Source: Micromonospora sp. M71_S20 (GTDB lineage Bacteria; Actinomycetota; Actinomycetes; Mycobacteriales; Micromonosporaceae). Taken from it: a stretch of DNA of 64,000 nucleotides. The notes under the pieces were generated by a model, which had not been told where the DNA came from, searched no databases, and saw only the letters and a list, made by a program, of their open reading frames with translations. The stretch spans positions 496,001 to 560,000 of the forward strand of contig NZ_RCCV01000004.1 in assembly GCF_003664255.1 (NCBI RefSeq), given 5' to 3'. Positions 1 through 7,954 of the stretch are shown here, one piece after another. Within the stretch, counting starts at the first letter, position 1, and each line of letters begins with the position of its first letter. The position numbers and the translations under genes are program-made.

Positions 1-98
1 AGGGCTCAGTGCCCGGGCCGCGCCGCTGTCCGACTGGTGTCTGGTCGAAGTCGGCCACCGCGACTCGTTGATGGCCGCCGACTCGACGGGCACTAGCA

Positions 99-644
99 TT
101 GCCGGTGTGGCAACGCGGCTCGTTCAGATTCGCCACCACCTCGGCGGCCCATCAGGCGGAGGTGGTCACGCGCCTGCGGGACCTCGGCGCAACACCTGCC
201 GACGTGGGCCAGGGCGACGTGCCGTGGACGGTCATGGCCGACCCGGAGGGCAACGAGTTCTGCGTGCTGGACCCCCGACCGCTCTACCGGGACACCGGAC
301 CGATCGCCGCGGTGGTGGTCGACTGTGCGGATCCGCGAGCCATGGCCCGCTTCTGGGACGAGGCCATGGACTGGGACCTGCACGAGGTGACCGACCACCA
401 GGCGGTACTGCGCTCCGCCAAGGGCGTCGGCCCATATCTGCGGTTCATTCGCACACCCGACGTCAAGACCGTGTGGAACCGCGTCCATCTCGACGTCCGC
501 CCGTACCCGGGTGACGACCTGGCGGCCGAGGCGGCCAGACTGCGGACCCTCGGCGCCACCGCCGTCGACCTGGAAGACGATGTCCCGTGGACCGTCCTCG
601 CCGACCCGGAAGGCAACGAGTTCTGCCTCCTCACCCCAGCCTGA
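99..644 (+). CDS. VOC (glyoxalase-like) protein, N-terminal half missing
   Basis: The visible protein holds one and a half VOC units. The first part (residues about 20-60) carries only the C-terminal half of a domain, ending in VPWTVMADPEGNEFCVL. Residues about 66-180 form a complete second domain ending in the near-identical VPWTVLADPEGNEFCLL. Proteins of this family normally have two full beta-alpha-beta-beta-beta domains, so about 60 residues are absent at the front. In this frame a stop lies just upstream (around position 69), and the other two forward frames do not supply the missing half. No convincing ribosome binding site precedes the ATG at 99. It is either a decayed gene or an unusually short variant. 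Metal-dependent glyoxalase or dioxygenase-like roles are known for the family; substrate unknown. Confidence 0.6.
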   Translation: MPVWQRGSFRFATTSAAHQAEVVTRLRDLGATPADVGQGDVPWTVMADPEGNEFCVLDPRPLYRDTGPIAAVVVDCADPRAMARFWDEAMDWDLHEVTDHQAVLRSAKGVGPYLRFIRTPDVKTVWNRVHLDVRPYPGDDLAAEAARLRTLGATAVDLEDDVPWTVLADPEGNEFCLLTPA

Positions 645-826
645 CCCGAACCTCGTCTGCCGCCCACCGCGGCTACCAGCCCGGACCTTGCGACGCGCCC
701 TGGTACTCCAGCGCCACCTGCTCTCGACGCGGCAGTCCCAAGAATCACGCGGCGCCACCTGTTTTCGGTGTCGGAGGTGGAACGAGCATGAGGACGGCCA
801 CCGCGTTGATCATCGACGACGCGAGC

Positions 827-1279
827 TCAGCCGGTGACGAGGTGCTCCAGATGGTAGTGGTCCCACCAGCTCGTGCGGTGTGTCCGGATGACGCCGTCGG
901 TGCGGGTCAGGAGGAGGTAGTTGCCGTCCTGGATCAGGGCCGCGTCCTCGTCCCGACCGGCCAGCACCCTGGCTACCGCCGCCACCATGTTGGGGATTCC
1001 CTTGTCGGCCAGATCGTCGGCACCCATGGAGAAGGTGACGTTGACGTACGTCTCCGGCTCCCACTCCCAGCAGGAGTCGCCGTCCGTCTCGGCCTCGTAG
1101 TAGCCGTGCGTGCCGGAGCGAATGGTGACGGCGTAGCCGCGTTGGTCGTACAGACGGGCGGTGAACAGGCGCGGATTGGACGTCGGCTGTGGTTTCTCGC
1201 TGGGGTCCGTGGCAGTCAGGGCGGCGATCGCGTGCACGGAAGGATCACCGGCCAGGATCAGACGGAACTCGACGGCCAT
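827..1279 (-). CDS. SitI3-family immunity-like protein
   Basis: A 150-residue soluble protein opening with MAVEFRLILAG, the usual opening of SitI3-family proteins, which are immunity partners of Sit-type polymorphic toxins. It has an aromatic, acidic middle (residues about 65-85) and a C-terminal WDHYHLEHL stretch. The start is well supported: GAGGAGGGG lies just upstream of the ATG. It begins 12 bp after the stop of the nuclease gene, so the two are co-transcribed. It is therefore inferred to neutralise that nuclease in the cytoplasm. The family name is from motif recognition; the pairing is inference from gene order. Confidence 0.7.
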   Translation of the reverse strand: MAVEFRLILAGDPSVHAIAALTATDPSEKPQPTSNPRLFTARLYDQRGYAVTIRSGTHGYYEAETDGDSCWEWEPETYVNVTFSMGADDLADKGIPNMVAAVARVLAGRDEDAALIQDGNYLLLTRTDGVIRTHRTSWWDHYHLEHLVTG

Positions 1280-1291
1280 GTCTGCCCCTCC

Positions 1292-1783
1292 TCAATCTCG
1301 CCGGATGATCTGTCGGATCGTACCGTCGGGTTTCACCACAACCAGTTCCTTCAGCCCGTCGATGGGCCAGTCGTCGAACTGGCGCCGTAGAGCCGTCATG
1401 TCACCTTTCCAGTCTTTGAGGTTCACGATCACGCGCTGGGTCTGCTCGTCATCGACCTTCTCCCGGACCTGGCTCCAGATGTTGCGCACCGACGTGCGAA
1501 CCGCCGGCGAGTAGCAGTCGAAGACGTAACCTTCGAGGAGGTAGTCCGGATCTTTGTCTGGGTTGCCGCTGTCGCCGGTGTGGACGCGAGCACCACTGGC
1601 TTCCTGCGCCGTGGGATTCTGGTGAATCCGGTAGCCCCTGCCGGCCACGGTGTCGGCACACTCGTTCTCCAACTCCAGCGCTCGTCGGGTGCTGGCATCC
1701 ACTTTGGGCCCGATGCCGGTACGCGGCCCAGTCGGTGCGTTGTTCCGGACCCCTGTGGGTTGCCTGCTCCACGGTGGGAACAC
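1292..1783 (-). CDS. CdiA-CT-like tRNase toxin domain (BECR fold)
   Basis: A 163-residue protein whose last 130 residues resemble the CdiA C-terminal tRNase domain. It has an ELENE-type helix (residues about 35-42), the core NPDKDPDYLLEGYVFDCYSP, a helix (VRNIWSQVREKV), then VIVNL and LKELVVVKPDG strands. Family members cleave tRNA in competing cells. The first 30 residues are a proline/glycine-rich linker with no secretion signal. A GTG at 1783 with AGGAAA upstream is the start used here. However, the same frame stays open upstream for at least 30 codons with linker-like composition (GRPPASPAPFPNESS), overlapping the end of the DUF6244 gene. A DUF6244-linker-toxin fusion broken by a frameshift is therefore plausible. 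Confidence 0.7.
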   Translation of the reverse strand: MFPPWSRQPTGVRNNAPTGPRTGIGPKVDASTRRALELENECADTVAGRGYRIHQNPTAQEASGARVHTGDSGNPDKDPDYLLEGYVFDCYSPAVRTSVRNIWSQVREKVDDEQTQRVIVNLKDWKGDMTALRRQFDDWPIDGLKELVVVKPDGTIRQIIRRD

Positions 1784-1875
1784 GTCGTGGCTTTCCTGCC
1801 CTCGACCAGGCGCGACGCGCGACGATTCGTTGGGGAACGGCGCGGGGCTGGCCGGTGGGCGACCGCCAGCCCCGA

Positions 1876-2403
1876 TCAGTTTCCCGACGATCCCAACTGC
1901 CGAGCCTGGTTGGTCGCCGCTTCGACAGCCCGCTGGGCGGTGCCGCTGCGCTGTACGAGGAGTACCAACACTTGCTTGATGCTGTCGAGGGACTGCAGGA
2001 GCGGCCCCGGTTGCCCACCGTGCAGGGCCGCGCTGACGAGTTGTCGTGCGTTGTCGACCTGCGTCATTGTCGCGGTGGTGATCTCGCGGGCGCTGGCGAT
2101 GCCCTGCTGGACCGGCGTCAGCCCGGCGATGGTCTCCTGCGGAGTCGCCTGCCGCGGCACGCTCGCGGCGGCCTTGACGGCCTCGCCGACCGCAGTAGCG
2201 AGACTGCCCAACCCGCCCTGGATGGTGGAGAGGGCGGTGCGTACTCGGGCGATTCCGGCAGCGACCGCAGTGAACCCGGCGCCGGCGGCCCGCACGGTGA
2301 TCTCCTGCGCCTGACTGTCGGCCGCAGCCGCGAGGTGCTGGGCCCGCTCGACGCCCGCTGCCAGAGCGTGCAGCTCGCCGGTGATCTCTTCGATGCTCGA
2401 CAC
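1876..2403 (-). CDS. DUF6244-family helical protein, toxin partner
   Basis: A 175-residue alanine-rich, fully helical protein starting SSIEEITGELHALAAG after a GTG at 2403. It contains the stretch VPRQATPQETIAGLTPVQQGI and ends in a QLGSSGN tail. This matches my memory of DUF6244 proteins of Micromonosporaceae, WXG-like or coiled-coil segments often placed ahead of polymorphic toxin domains. The frame is open further upstream, but that part is low-complexity and arginine-rich, so the internal GTG is preferred. Its stop is 92 bp before the toxin start, followed by the immunity gene: a three-gene cassette. It probably acts as a delivery or chaperone-like N-terminal module; this is inference. 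Confidence 0.6.
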   Translation of the reverse strand: MSSIEEITGELHALAAGVERAQHLAAAADSQAQEITVRAAGAGFTAVAAGIARVRTALSTIQGGLGSLATAVGEAVKAAASVPRQATPQETIAGLTPVQQGIASAREITTATMTQVDNARQLVSAALHGGQPGPLLQSLDSIKQVLVLLVQRSGTAQRAVEAATNQARQLGSSGN

Positions 2404-2789
2404 GTACCAGCCACCCCGCCCGAGAACGGATGTCGGAGCCTGCAACCTACCCGGCGAGGCCGGTCCCCGGACACCCCGGACCGAGTGGATGCCGCTGGAG
2501 TTGCTGCCGCTCAGCCCCGAGGTCTCGCGACGTATCCACCTCTGTACCTCGGACTCGTACGCCCTCATCAAACTGTGCGGACGGCCGACTCTGCCGGGAC
2601 GGGGTGCTACGACCGCCGCGCTTGTCGCATAAGCGGCCTTGACGGCCTCGGCCTGACAGCAGCCGGAGCCGTGGTGCCGGCGGCGTGCGCGGAATGGCAC
2701 CGTCCACAGCCTACGTCGGGCCCGTACCGCTGCCATTCGGGTGATAAGCCCTGTTGAGCTGCGATTTCGCCGCTATACCCTCGCTGCTT
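2404..2789. other. Intergenic, divergent toxin cassette / repeat-protein gene
   Basis: About 390 bp between the divergent DUF6244 and repeat-protein genes. Open frames here have no coding-like bias or recognisable motif. A TATACC box at 2774-2779 lies about 11 bp before the GTG at 2790 and could serve as a -10 element for a leaderless or near-leaderless mRNA. No other structure was seen. Confidence 0.4.
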
Positions 2790-4430
2790 GTGACTGACGA
2801 CGACCCTTGGACGACTCTCCGGACGACCGACGGCACCGCGACGACCGACGGCCAGACAGGCACCTTCAGGGTGGTCCACCTCCGAGGCGACCTCTGGTTG
2901 GACGGTCCTGCCGGAGATCCGGTGGCGCGGGGCCTCGCGGGCAATCCGGCGGCACCGCTCGATGTGCTGCTGCGTCTGCTCGACGACCACGCCGAGGCCG
3001 TTCCCGCAGCGATCCGCCGGCGCGCCGACCTGCCGCCCGCAGTCGTCGCAGCGGCGCTGCGTCACCCCCTGGCCCGGGTACGGGGCGCGCTCGCCGCCAA
3101 CCCGCACATCGATCCGGCGCTCCGGCTCGGCCTGCTGGACGACCCCGAGCGTCGCGTGGTCGAGCTCGTCCGTGCGGATCCGGACGTGGCCTTGCCGGAT
3201 CGCGCGTTCGTGCCGAGCCTGGACCGGCTCGTCGAGCAGTTCCGGCGGGGCATCTTGACGCCGGCCGAGCTGCGCGGCGAGGTGATCGAGCTGGCGTGGC
3301 GCGACCGGCGTGCGGTGCGTGTCGTGGCCACCCATCCGGAGCCGCTCGTACGTGCCGCCGCGGTCGGACTGCTCGGCGGCCTGGACGAAGCGGCCCGCGA
3401 CGAACTACGCCAAGTCCTGCTACACGACGACGTCCCGGAGGTGCGGGCGGCGACCGCCCACTTCCACGCCGAGCGGGAACGGGTGCGGGAGCCGGCGGAC
3501 CTACCCGTCAACGGGTACGCGTACCGAGGGCTGCTGAGCGAGCTGCGGCTCTCGCCCGCACTGATCGAGTACGTGCTCGCCGCGGAGGACGGGAGGGAGG
3601 GCGTCGAGGCGATGGCGACCAACCCGACCCTGCCGCCGGAGGTGGTCGAGGCGTTGTTCGACCACCCGTCGCCGGACGTGCGGCGCAGCCTCGCCGAGCG
3701 TGACGACCTGACCGGCGCCCAGTTGGCGCGGCTCGCCGCCGACCCCGACGCGTCGGTACGGACCGCCGTCTCCGTGCATCCCGCGCTCACCGAGGAGGAG
3801 CGTGCGGCGATCGACATCGACGTGACCACGGCGCCGTGGGACCGCCGGATCGACCTGTGCTGGCACGTGCGGGGGACGGTGTCGCGTGACCCGCTGCCGC
3901 CACTGGCGGCGTCGGTACGGCTCGCCACGTCGGTCAACCCGCTGCTGCGCCGGCGGGCCGCGCTCGACCCGCGGTTGCCGGCCGGGACCGTCACCGCGCT
4001 CTCGGACGATGCCGATCCCGGCGTGCGAGCCCTCCTCGCCCATCACCATCCGGCCGCGCCGCCCGAACTGCTCCTGCGGGTGTTACGTGGGTACGAGTAC
4101 CGTCGATGCGACCGCGGGCGGCTGCCGGCCCTGCCGAACTTCCCGACGGCGGCGCTGGCCCGGTACGCCGACGACCAGGATCCCGCGGTCCGGCGGCTCG
4201 TCGCCCGCGACCCGTGGGCGGATCCGGCGCTCGTCGACCGGCTCACCCGCGACCCCGACGCCGCGGTGCGGCGGGCGATGGCGGCATGCCCCCGACTGCC
4301 GGTGGACCGGATCGTCGACCTGCTCGACGACGTCGAGCTGGCCGAGTCCGCAGCGCGGAACCCGGCCCTGCCGGTCGACGTGATGCGCGAGCGGCTCGCC
4401 TCGTCCGCACCCTGGCAGGGGAAGCGCTGA
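2790..4430 (+). CDS. Leucine-rich-repeat-variant / HEAT-like repeat protein
   Basis: A 546-residue protein made of tandem helical repeats of roughly 22-26 residues with the recurring core NP-x-LPPEVVEALFDHPSPDVRRSLAER or close variants (NPAAPLDVLLRLL, NPHIDPALRLGLL, NPTLPPEVVEAL, NPALPVDVMRERL). This is typical of LRV/HEAT solenoids that act as protein-binding scaffolds. There is no signal peptide or membrane segment. The start is uncertain: the frame is also open from a TTG at 2754, but no ribosome site precedes either codon. GTG 2790 is preferred because the protein begins with the polar VTDDDPW. Possibly leaderless. It is not clearly linked to the toxin cassette or to the biosynthetic genes downstream. 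Confidence 0.65.
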   Translation: MTDDDPWTTLRTTDGTATTDGQTGTFRVVHLRGDLWLDGPAGDPVARGLAGNPAAPLDVLLRLLDDHAEAVPAAIRRRADLPPAVVAAALRHPLARVRGALAANPHIDPALRLGLLDDPERRVVELVRADPDVALPDRAFVPSLDRLVEQFRRGILTPAELRGEVIELAWRDRRAVRVVATHPEPLVRAAAVGLLGGLDEAARDELRQVLLHDDVPEVRAATAHFHAERERVREPADLPVNGYAYRGLLSELRLSPALIEYVLAAEDGREGVEAMATNPTLPPEVVEALFDHPSPDVRRSLAERDDLTGAQLARLAADPDASVRTAVSVHPALTEEERAAIDIDVTTAPWDRRIDLCWHVRGTVSRDPLPPLAASVRLATSVNPLLRRRAALDPRLPAGTVTALSDDADPGVRALLAHHHPAAPPELLLRVLRGYEYRRCDRGRLPALPNFPTAALARYADDQDPAVRRLVARDPWADPALVDRLTRDPDAAVRRAMAACPRLPVDRIVDLLDDVELAESAARNPALPVDVMRERLASSAPWQGKR

Positions 4431-4526
4431 CGGTCGATCCGCACCCGTCGGCGAGGTGGGACGACCTGCGGCGACCTGCCGGCCGGCGTCTAGCGGCGCG
4501 GTGCCTGGACGCGGACTCGGCGGTGG

Positions 4527-5411
4527 TCAGGTGGCGGCGGTCGCGACCGGCTGCGGGTACTGGTGGAAACCGCTGCCGCTCTTGCGCCCGTACCTGCCCG
4601 CGGCGACCAGGTCCCGCAGCGTGCGTCCGGGCCGGAAGCGGGGGTCGCCGGTGCATTCGAGCAGCACCAGGAGCGTGTCGACGACGGTGTCCAGGCCGAT
4701 CAGGTCGGCGGTACGCAGCGGGCCCGTCGAGTGGCCGAGGCAGTCCTGGAAGACCCGGTCGACGGTCGCGGCGTCGGCGGTTCCCCGGCCGACGACCTCG
4801 GCGGCCTCGTTCACGGTGAGCATCAGCACGCGGTTGATCACGAAGCCCGGTCCGTCGGCGACCACGATGCCGGTCTTGCCGATCGCGGCGAGCAGGTCGA
4901 GGGTGCGCTGGAGGGTGTCCGCGCTGGTCCGCGGCGCCCGCACCACCTCGACGCTCTCCCTGAGCGGCGCGGGGTTCATGAAGTGCGTCCCGACCACCCG
5001 CTCCGGCCGGCGGGTGCTGGCGGCGAGCCGGTCGATCGGGATGGCGGAGGTGACCGACGCGAGCACCGTCGTCGGTGGACAGACGGCGTCCAGCTCGCCG
5101 AAGATCCGTTCCTTCAGGGGGATGCGTTCCGGCGCGCACTCGATCACGTACCCGGCCCGGTCGAGCCCGGCGGTCCGGTCGGTCCAGCTGATCCGCTCGA
5201 TCACCCGGGCCGCCGGGTCGCCCGCGCGGTGCGGGGCCAGCAGCCGGGCCTGCCGCAGTCCGGTACGCAGCCGGCCCACCGCCGCCGCCGCCCCGGCCGC
5301 CGTTCCGACCGCCGGGTCGACCACGACCACGTCGTACCCGCCCTCGGCCAGGCACTGGGCGATGCCGAGGCCCATCGTGCCGGCGCCGATGACCCCGACG
5401 GTGCCGCTCAT
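4527..5411 (-). CDS. 3-hydroxyacyl-CoA/ACP dehydrogenase (FkbK-like)
   Basis: A 294-residue NAD-dependent dehydrogenase. The N-terminal Rossmann motif is GVIGAGTMGLGIA (residues about 5-17), followed by the VVVVDP strand. THFMNPAPL near residue 130 carries the catalytic His of the 3-hydroxyacyl-CoA dehydrogenase family, and the C-terminal helical domain ends with GRKSGSGFHQY. In methoxymalonyl- and hydroxymalonyl-ACP pathways the FkbK homologue oxidises glyceryl-ACP to the 3-oxo form. The start ATG has GAGGGGG upstream. It is last in the minus operon, 67 bp after the FkbH-like gene. On sequence alone a fatty-acid 3-hydroxybutyryl-CoA dehydrogenase would also fit; the neighbours decide for FkbK. 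Confidence 0.8.
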   Translation of the reverse strand: MSGTVGVIGAGTMGLGIAQCLAEGGYDVVVVDPAVGTAAGAAAAVGRLRTGLRQARLLAPHRAGDPAARVIERISWTDRTAGLDRAGYVIECAPERIPLKERIFGELDAVCPPTTVLASVTSAIPIDRLAASTRRPERVVGTHFMNPAPLRESVEVVRAPRTSADTLQRTLDLLAAIGKTGIVVADGPGFVINRVLMLTVNEAAEVVGRGTADAATVDRVFQDCLGHSTGPLRTADLIGLDTVVDTLLVLLECTGDPRFRPGRTLRDLVAAGRYGRKSGSGFHQYPQPVATAAT

Positions 5412-5478
5412 GCGCCCCCCTCGTTCCGCTCGGCGCACGCCTGAGGCTCCGCCGCGCCGCGTCCGATGATCCGCTCGT

Positions 5479-6507
5479 TCACGCCGCCACCACCCGCACC
5501 GGGTGCGCCCGCGCGGCCGGCGGCCGGGCCGGGTCGATCGCGAGCGTCCACCGGTCGCCCGCGTCGTCCTCGACGGCGAAGCCGGCGAACCGCAGGGTGA
5601 CCAGCATCTGCCGGTTGACCGCGGTGGGCACGAACTCCGCCACCGGGCGCCGGCCCGCGGCGAGCGCGGTGTGCACGAGGTGGTCCAGCAGGGCCGCGCC
5701 GGCACCGCGGGACAGCACCCGGCACGACATCAGCAGCAGCCGCAGTACGGTCGCGGCCGGCTGCAACTCGGTGACGGCCAGCCCGACCGTGCCGTAGGAG
5801 CCGAACCTGTCCCGCAGCCGCGCCACCAGCACCTCGTGCCGGGGGGACGCGCACAGCGCGCGCAGCTCGGCCGGGCTGAACGTGACGCCGGTGGTGTTCA
5901 GCTGGTGGGTGCGTACGGTCAGCTCGTGTGCCCGGGCGAGGTCGGCCGGGCCGGCCCGACGCACCTGGAGCACCAGGCCGAGCGAGGCGAGGAAGTCCGC
6001 GGGCGGCCCGGCATGCGTGGCCTCGGCGGCCCGGCGTCGCTCGTCGGTGCGGTAGAGCTGGCGGCGCTGCCGGGACTCCTCGGTGACGACGTCAGGGGTG
6101 AACTCGGGCAGCGCCGGCAGCCCGGCGACGGCGTCGGCCGGGTGACAGCGCACGACCGGCAGCGCGGCGGCCACCTCGGCGCGCTCCACCGGGTCGTTGT
6201 CGACGAACGCGACGGTGTCCAGGCCGATGCCCAGGTCGGCGGCGATCCGGGCGACCGCGAGGGACTTGGCGCCCCAGCCCACCTCGACCCGGGTGAACAG
6301 GTCGAGCAGGCCGTGCGCGGCCAGGTGGGCGGTGGCGGCGGCGCGCTCGCCCCGGCTGGCCACGGCGTGCAGGACGCCGCGCCGGTCCAGGGCGTGCAGC
6401 GTGCGTACGGCGGCGGGGAACGGCACCGGCTCGTCGCCCTCCAGCACGACGCCGTCCCACAGCGTGTCGTCGAGGTCCCAGACCAGGCACTTCACCATGC
6501 TGGTCAC
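5479..6507 (-). CDS. FkbH-like glyceryl transferase/phosphatase
   Basis: A 342-residue HAD-superfamily protein. The N-terminal motif CLVWDLDDTLWDG carries the DxDxT aspartates, followed by the GWGAKS Lys motif and VAFVDNDPVER (HAD motif III, residues about 130-140). The second half (residues about 190-330) is the GNAT-like domain usual in FkbH proteins. These enzymes take 1,3-bisphosphoglycerate, dephosphorylate it and load D-glyceryl onto a dedicated ACP. The GTG at 6507 is chosen because GGGAGGG sits 6 nt before it and it overlaps the upstream stop by GTGA; ATG 6498 is the alternative. It follows the acyl-CoA dehydrogenase and ACP genes, the expected partners. Confidence 0.9.
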   Translation of the reverse strand: MTSMVKCLVWDLDDTLWDGVVLEGDEPVPFPAAVRTLHALDRRGVLHAVASRGERAAATAHLAAHGLLDLFTRVEVGWGAKSLAVARIAADLGIGLDTVAFVDNDPVERAEVAAALPVVRCHPADAVAGLPALPEFTPDVVTEESRQRRQLYRTDERRRAAEATHAGPPADFLASLGLVLQVRRAGPADLARAHELTVRTHQLNTTGVTFSPAELRALCASPRHEVLVARLRDRFGSYGTVGLAVTELQPAATVLRLLLMSCRVLSRGAGAALLDHLVHTALAAGRRPVAEFVPTAVNRQMLVTLRFAGFAVEDDAGDRWTLAIDPARPPAARAHPVRVVAA

Positions 6508-7667
6508 GGCCGCCCTCCCGGTCGCGTCGCTCGGGCGCGCCGCAGCAGGTGGTCGGCGATGTGCAGTTCGGCCACCTGGGCGGAGCCCTCGATGATCTCC
6601 ATGACCTTGGCGTCCCGGTAGAACCGGCCGGCCCGGCTGTCCGGGGCGCAGCCGGCCGCCCCGAGGACCTGCACGGCCGCACCGGCGACCAGGGCGGCGG
6701 TGCGCGCCGCCGCGTACTTCGCCGCGACCGTGCCGGCGATCGCGTCGGGAGCACCAGCGGCCCGCCACCGGGCGGCCCGGGCGGCGAGCTCCCGGGCGGC
6801 GGCGGTGTCCACCGCGGCCCGGCCCAGCAGCCCCCGCACGGTCTGGTGCTCGGCGAGCGGGGTGCCGCCCTGCCGGCGGGTGAGGACGTGGTCGGCCATG
6901 TCCCGCAGGCACGCCTCGGCCATACCCACGCAGCCCCAGCCGACCGTGAACCGGCCGTGGTCGAGTGCGGTGGCCGCGACGTGCGACAGGCCGAACCCGG
7001 GCGGTGCGACGCGGTTCGCCGCCGGGACCCGTACGCCGTCGAGCTGGATGTGGGCCAGCTGGGCGGCCCGCAGGCCGAGCTGGCCCTCGACCGGCTGCCG
7101 CGTCACGCCGGCCCGGTCGGTCTCGACGAGCACGGTGGTGTGCCGGCCGTCCAGCACCCCGAGCACCAGCAGCACGTCGGCGACCTGGCCGAAGGTCACC
7201 CAGCGCTTGGCGCCGGTCAGCTCCAGGGTCGGCTGCCGGCCACCGGCGACGGCACGGATGCGGGTGTCGACGGCGGTCAGGTCGCTGCCCGCGCCGGCCT
7301 CGGTGGCGGCGAAGCCGGCGAGCAGCTCACCGCGGGCGAACGCGGGCAGCCAGCGCGTCCGCTGCTCGGCGGTGCCCCAGCGCAGTACGGCCGCGGCGAC
7401 CATGCCCTGCACGGTGACCAGCGCGCGCAGCGCGCCGCACACGCCGCCGAGCCGGGCGCACAGCTCACCGACCTGCGCCGGCGTGGCGCCGAGGCCGCCG
7501 TGGTCGACCGGCAGGTCCGCGGTGAGCAGCCCGGCGGCGGCCGCGGCGCGGCGTACCCCGGCGGGCAGCGCGCCGTCCCGGTCCCAGCGGGACGCCTCGT
7601 CGCGCGCGGCCGCGGCGAGGTCGTCCCCGAGCTCGTCGAGCGCCGGCGGCGCGACCGTGGCGGTCAC
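6504..7667 (-). CDS. Acyl-CoA dehydrogenase (FkbI-like)
   Basis: A 387-residue flavoprotein of the acyl-CoA dehydrogenase family. It has an N-terminal helical domain, the substrate/FAD-contact segment AGFAATEAGAGSDLTAV (residues about 130-147), KRWVTFG in the beta domain, and a C-terminal helical domain with VQVLGAAGCAPDS and AKVMEIIEGSAQV. In hydroxymalonyl-ACP synthesis the FkbI homologue oxidises the ACP-bound aldehyde to the acid. It overlaps both neighbours by 4 nt (GTGA), so translation is coupled. No O-methyltransferase (FkbG) gene follows, so the expected product is hydroxymalonyl- rather than methoxymalonyl-ACP. Confidence 0.85.
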   Translation of the reverse strand: MTATVAPPALDELGDDLAAAARDEASRWDRDGALPAGVRRAAAAAGLLTADLPVDHGGLGATPAQVGELCARLGGVCGALRALVTVQGMVAAAVLRWGTAEQRTRWLPAFARGELLAGFAATEAGAGSDLTAVDTRIRAVAGGRQPTLELTGAKRWVTFGQVADVLLVLGVLDGRHTTVLVETDRAGVTRQPVEGQLGLRAAQLAHIQLDGVRVPAANRVAPPGFGLSHVAATALDHGRFTVGWGCVGMAEACLRDMADHVLTRRQGGTPLAEHQTVRGLLGRAAVDTAAARELAARAARWRAAGAPDAIAGTVAAKYAAARTAALVAGAAVQVLGAAGCAPDSRAGRFYRDAKVMEIIEGSAQVAELHIADHLLRRARATRPGGRP

Positions 7668-7954
7668 GCCGGGATCCCGGCTCGGCCGGCGGTCTTGGCC
7701 AGCACGAAGTCGGTCAGTCGGGAGATCGTGCGGAAGTGGTCGAGGTCGAGGTCGGCCACCTCGACCTCGATGTCGAAGCGCCGCTCCACGAACACCACCA
7801 GCTCGATCGCGAACAGCGAGTTGAGCAGGCCGAGCGCGAAGTAGTCCTCGTCCGGGCCGATCGGTCCGGACACCGCCGGGGCGATGAAGTCGTGCAGCAC
7901 CCGCGCCACCGCGGACCGGTCCGGTGCTCCCATCCCCACTCCCATCTCAGTCAC
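7664..7954 (-). CDS. Discrete acyl carrier protein (FkbJ-like)
   Basis: A small acidic carrier protein of 89-96 residues. The phosphopantetheine site is the serine in LGLLNSLFAIEL: NSL replaces the common DSL, as is usual for FkbJ-type ACPs. It should carry the glyceryl to hydroxymalonyl intermediates made by the two downstream enzymes. Its gene overlaps the KAS III stop by 8 nt if GTG 7954 is the start (pattern GTGACTGA). ATG 7945 or ATG 7933, the latter with GGAG 5 nt upstream, are alternatives. No phosphopantetheinyl transferase gene is in the window, so one must act from elsewhere. Confidence 0.85.
   Translation of the reverse strand: MTEMGVGMGAPDRSAVARVLHDFIAPAVSGPIGPDEDYFALGLLNSLFAIELVVFVERRFDIEVEVADLDLDHFRTISRLTDFVLAKTAGRAGIPA

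Noticed and set aside
1735..2757. Plus-strand open frame over the DUF6244 and toxin genes
   Set aside because: No family motif; the minus-strand genes have coherent domains and ribosome sites.
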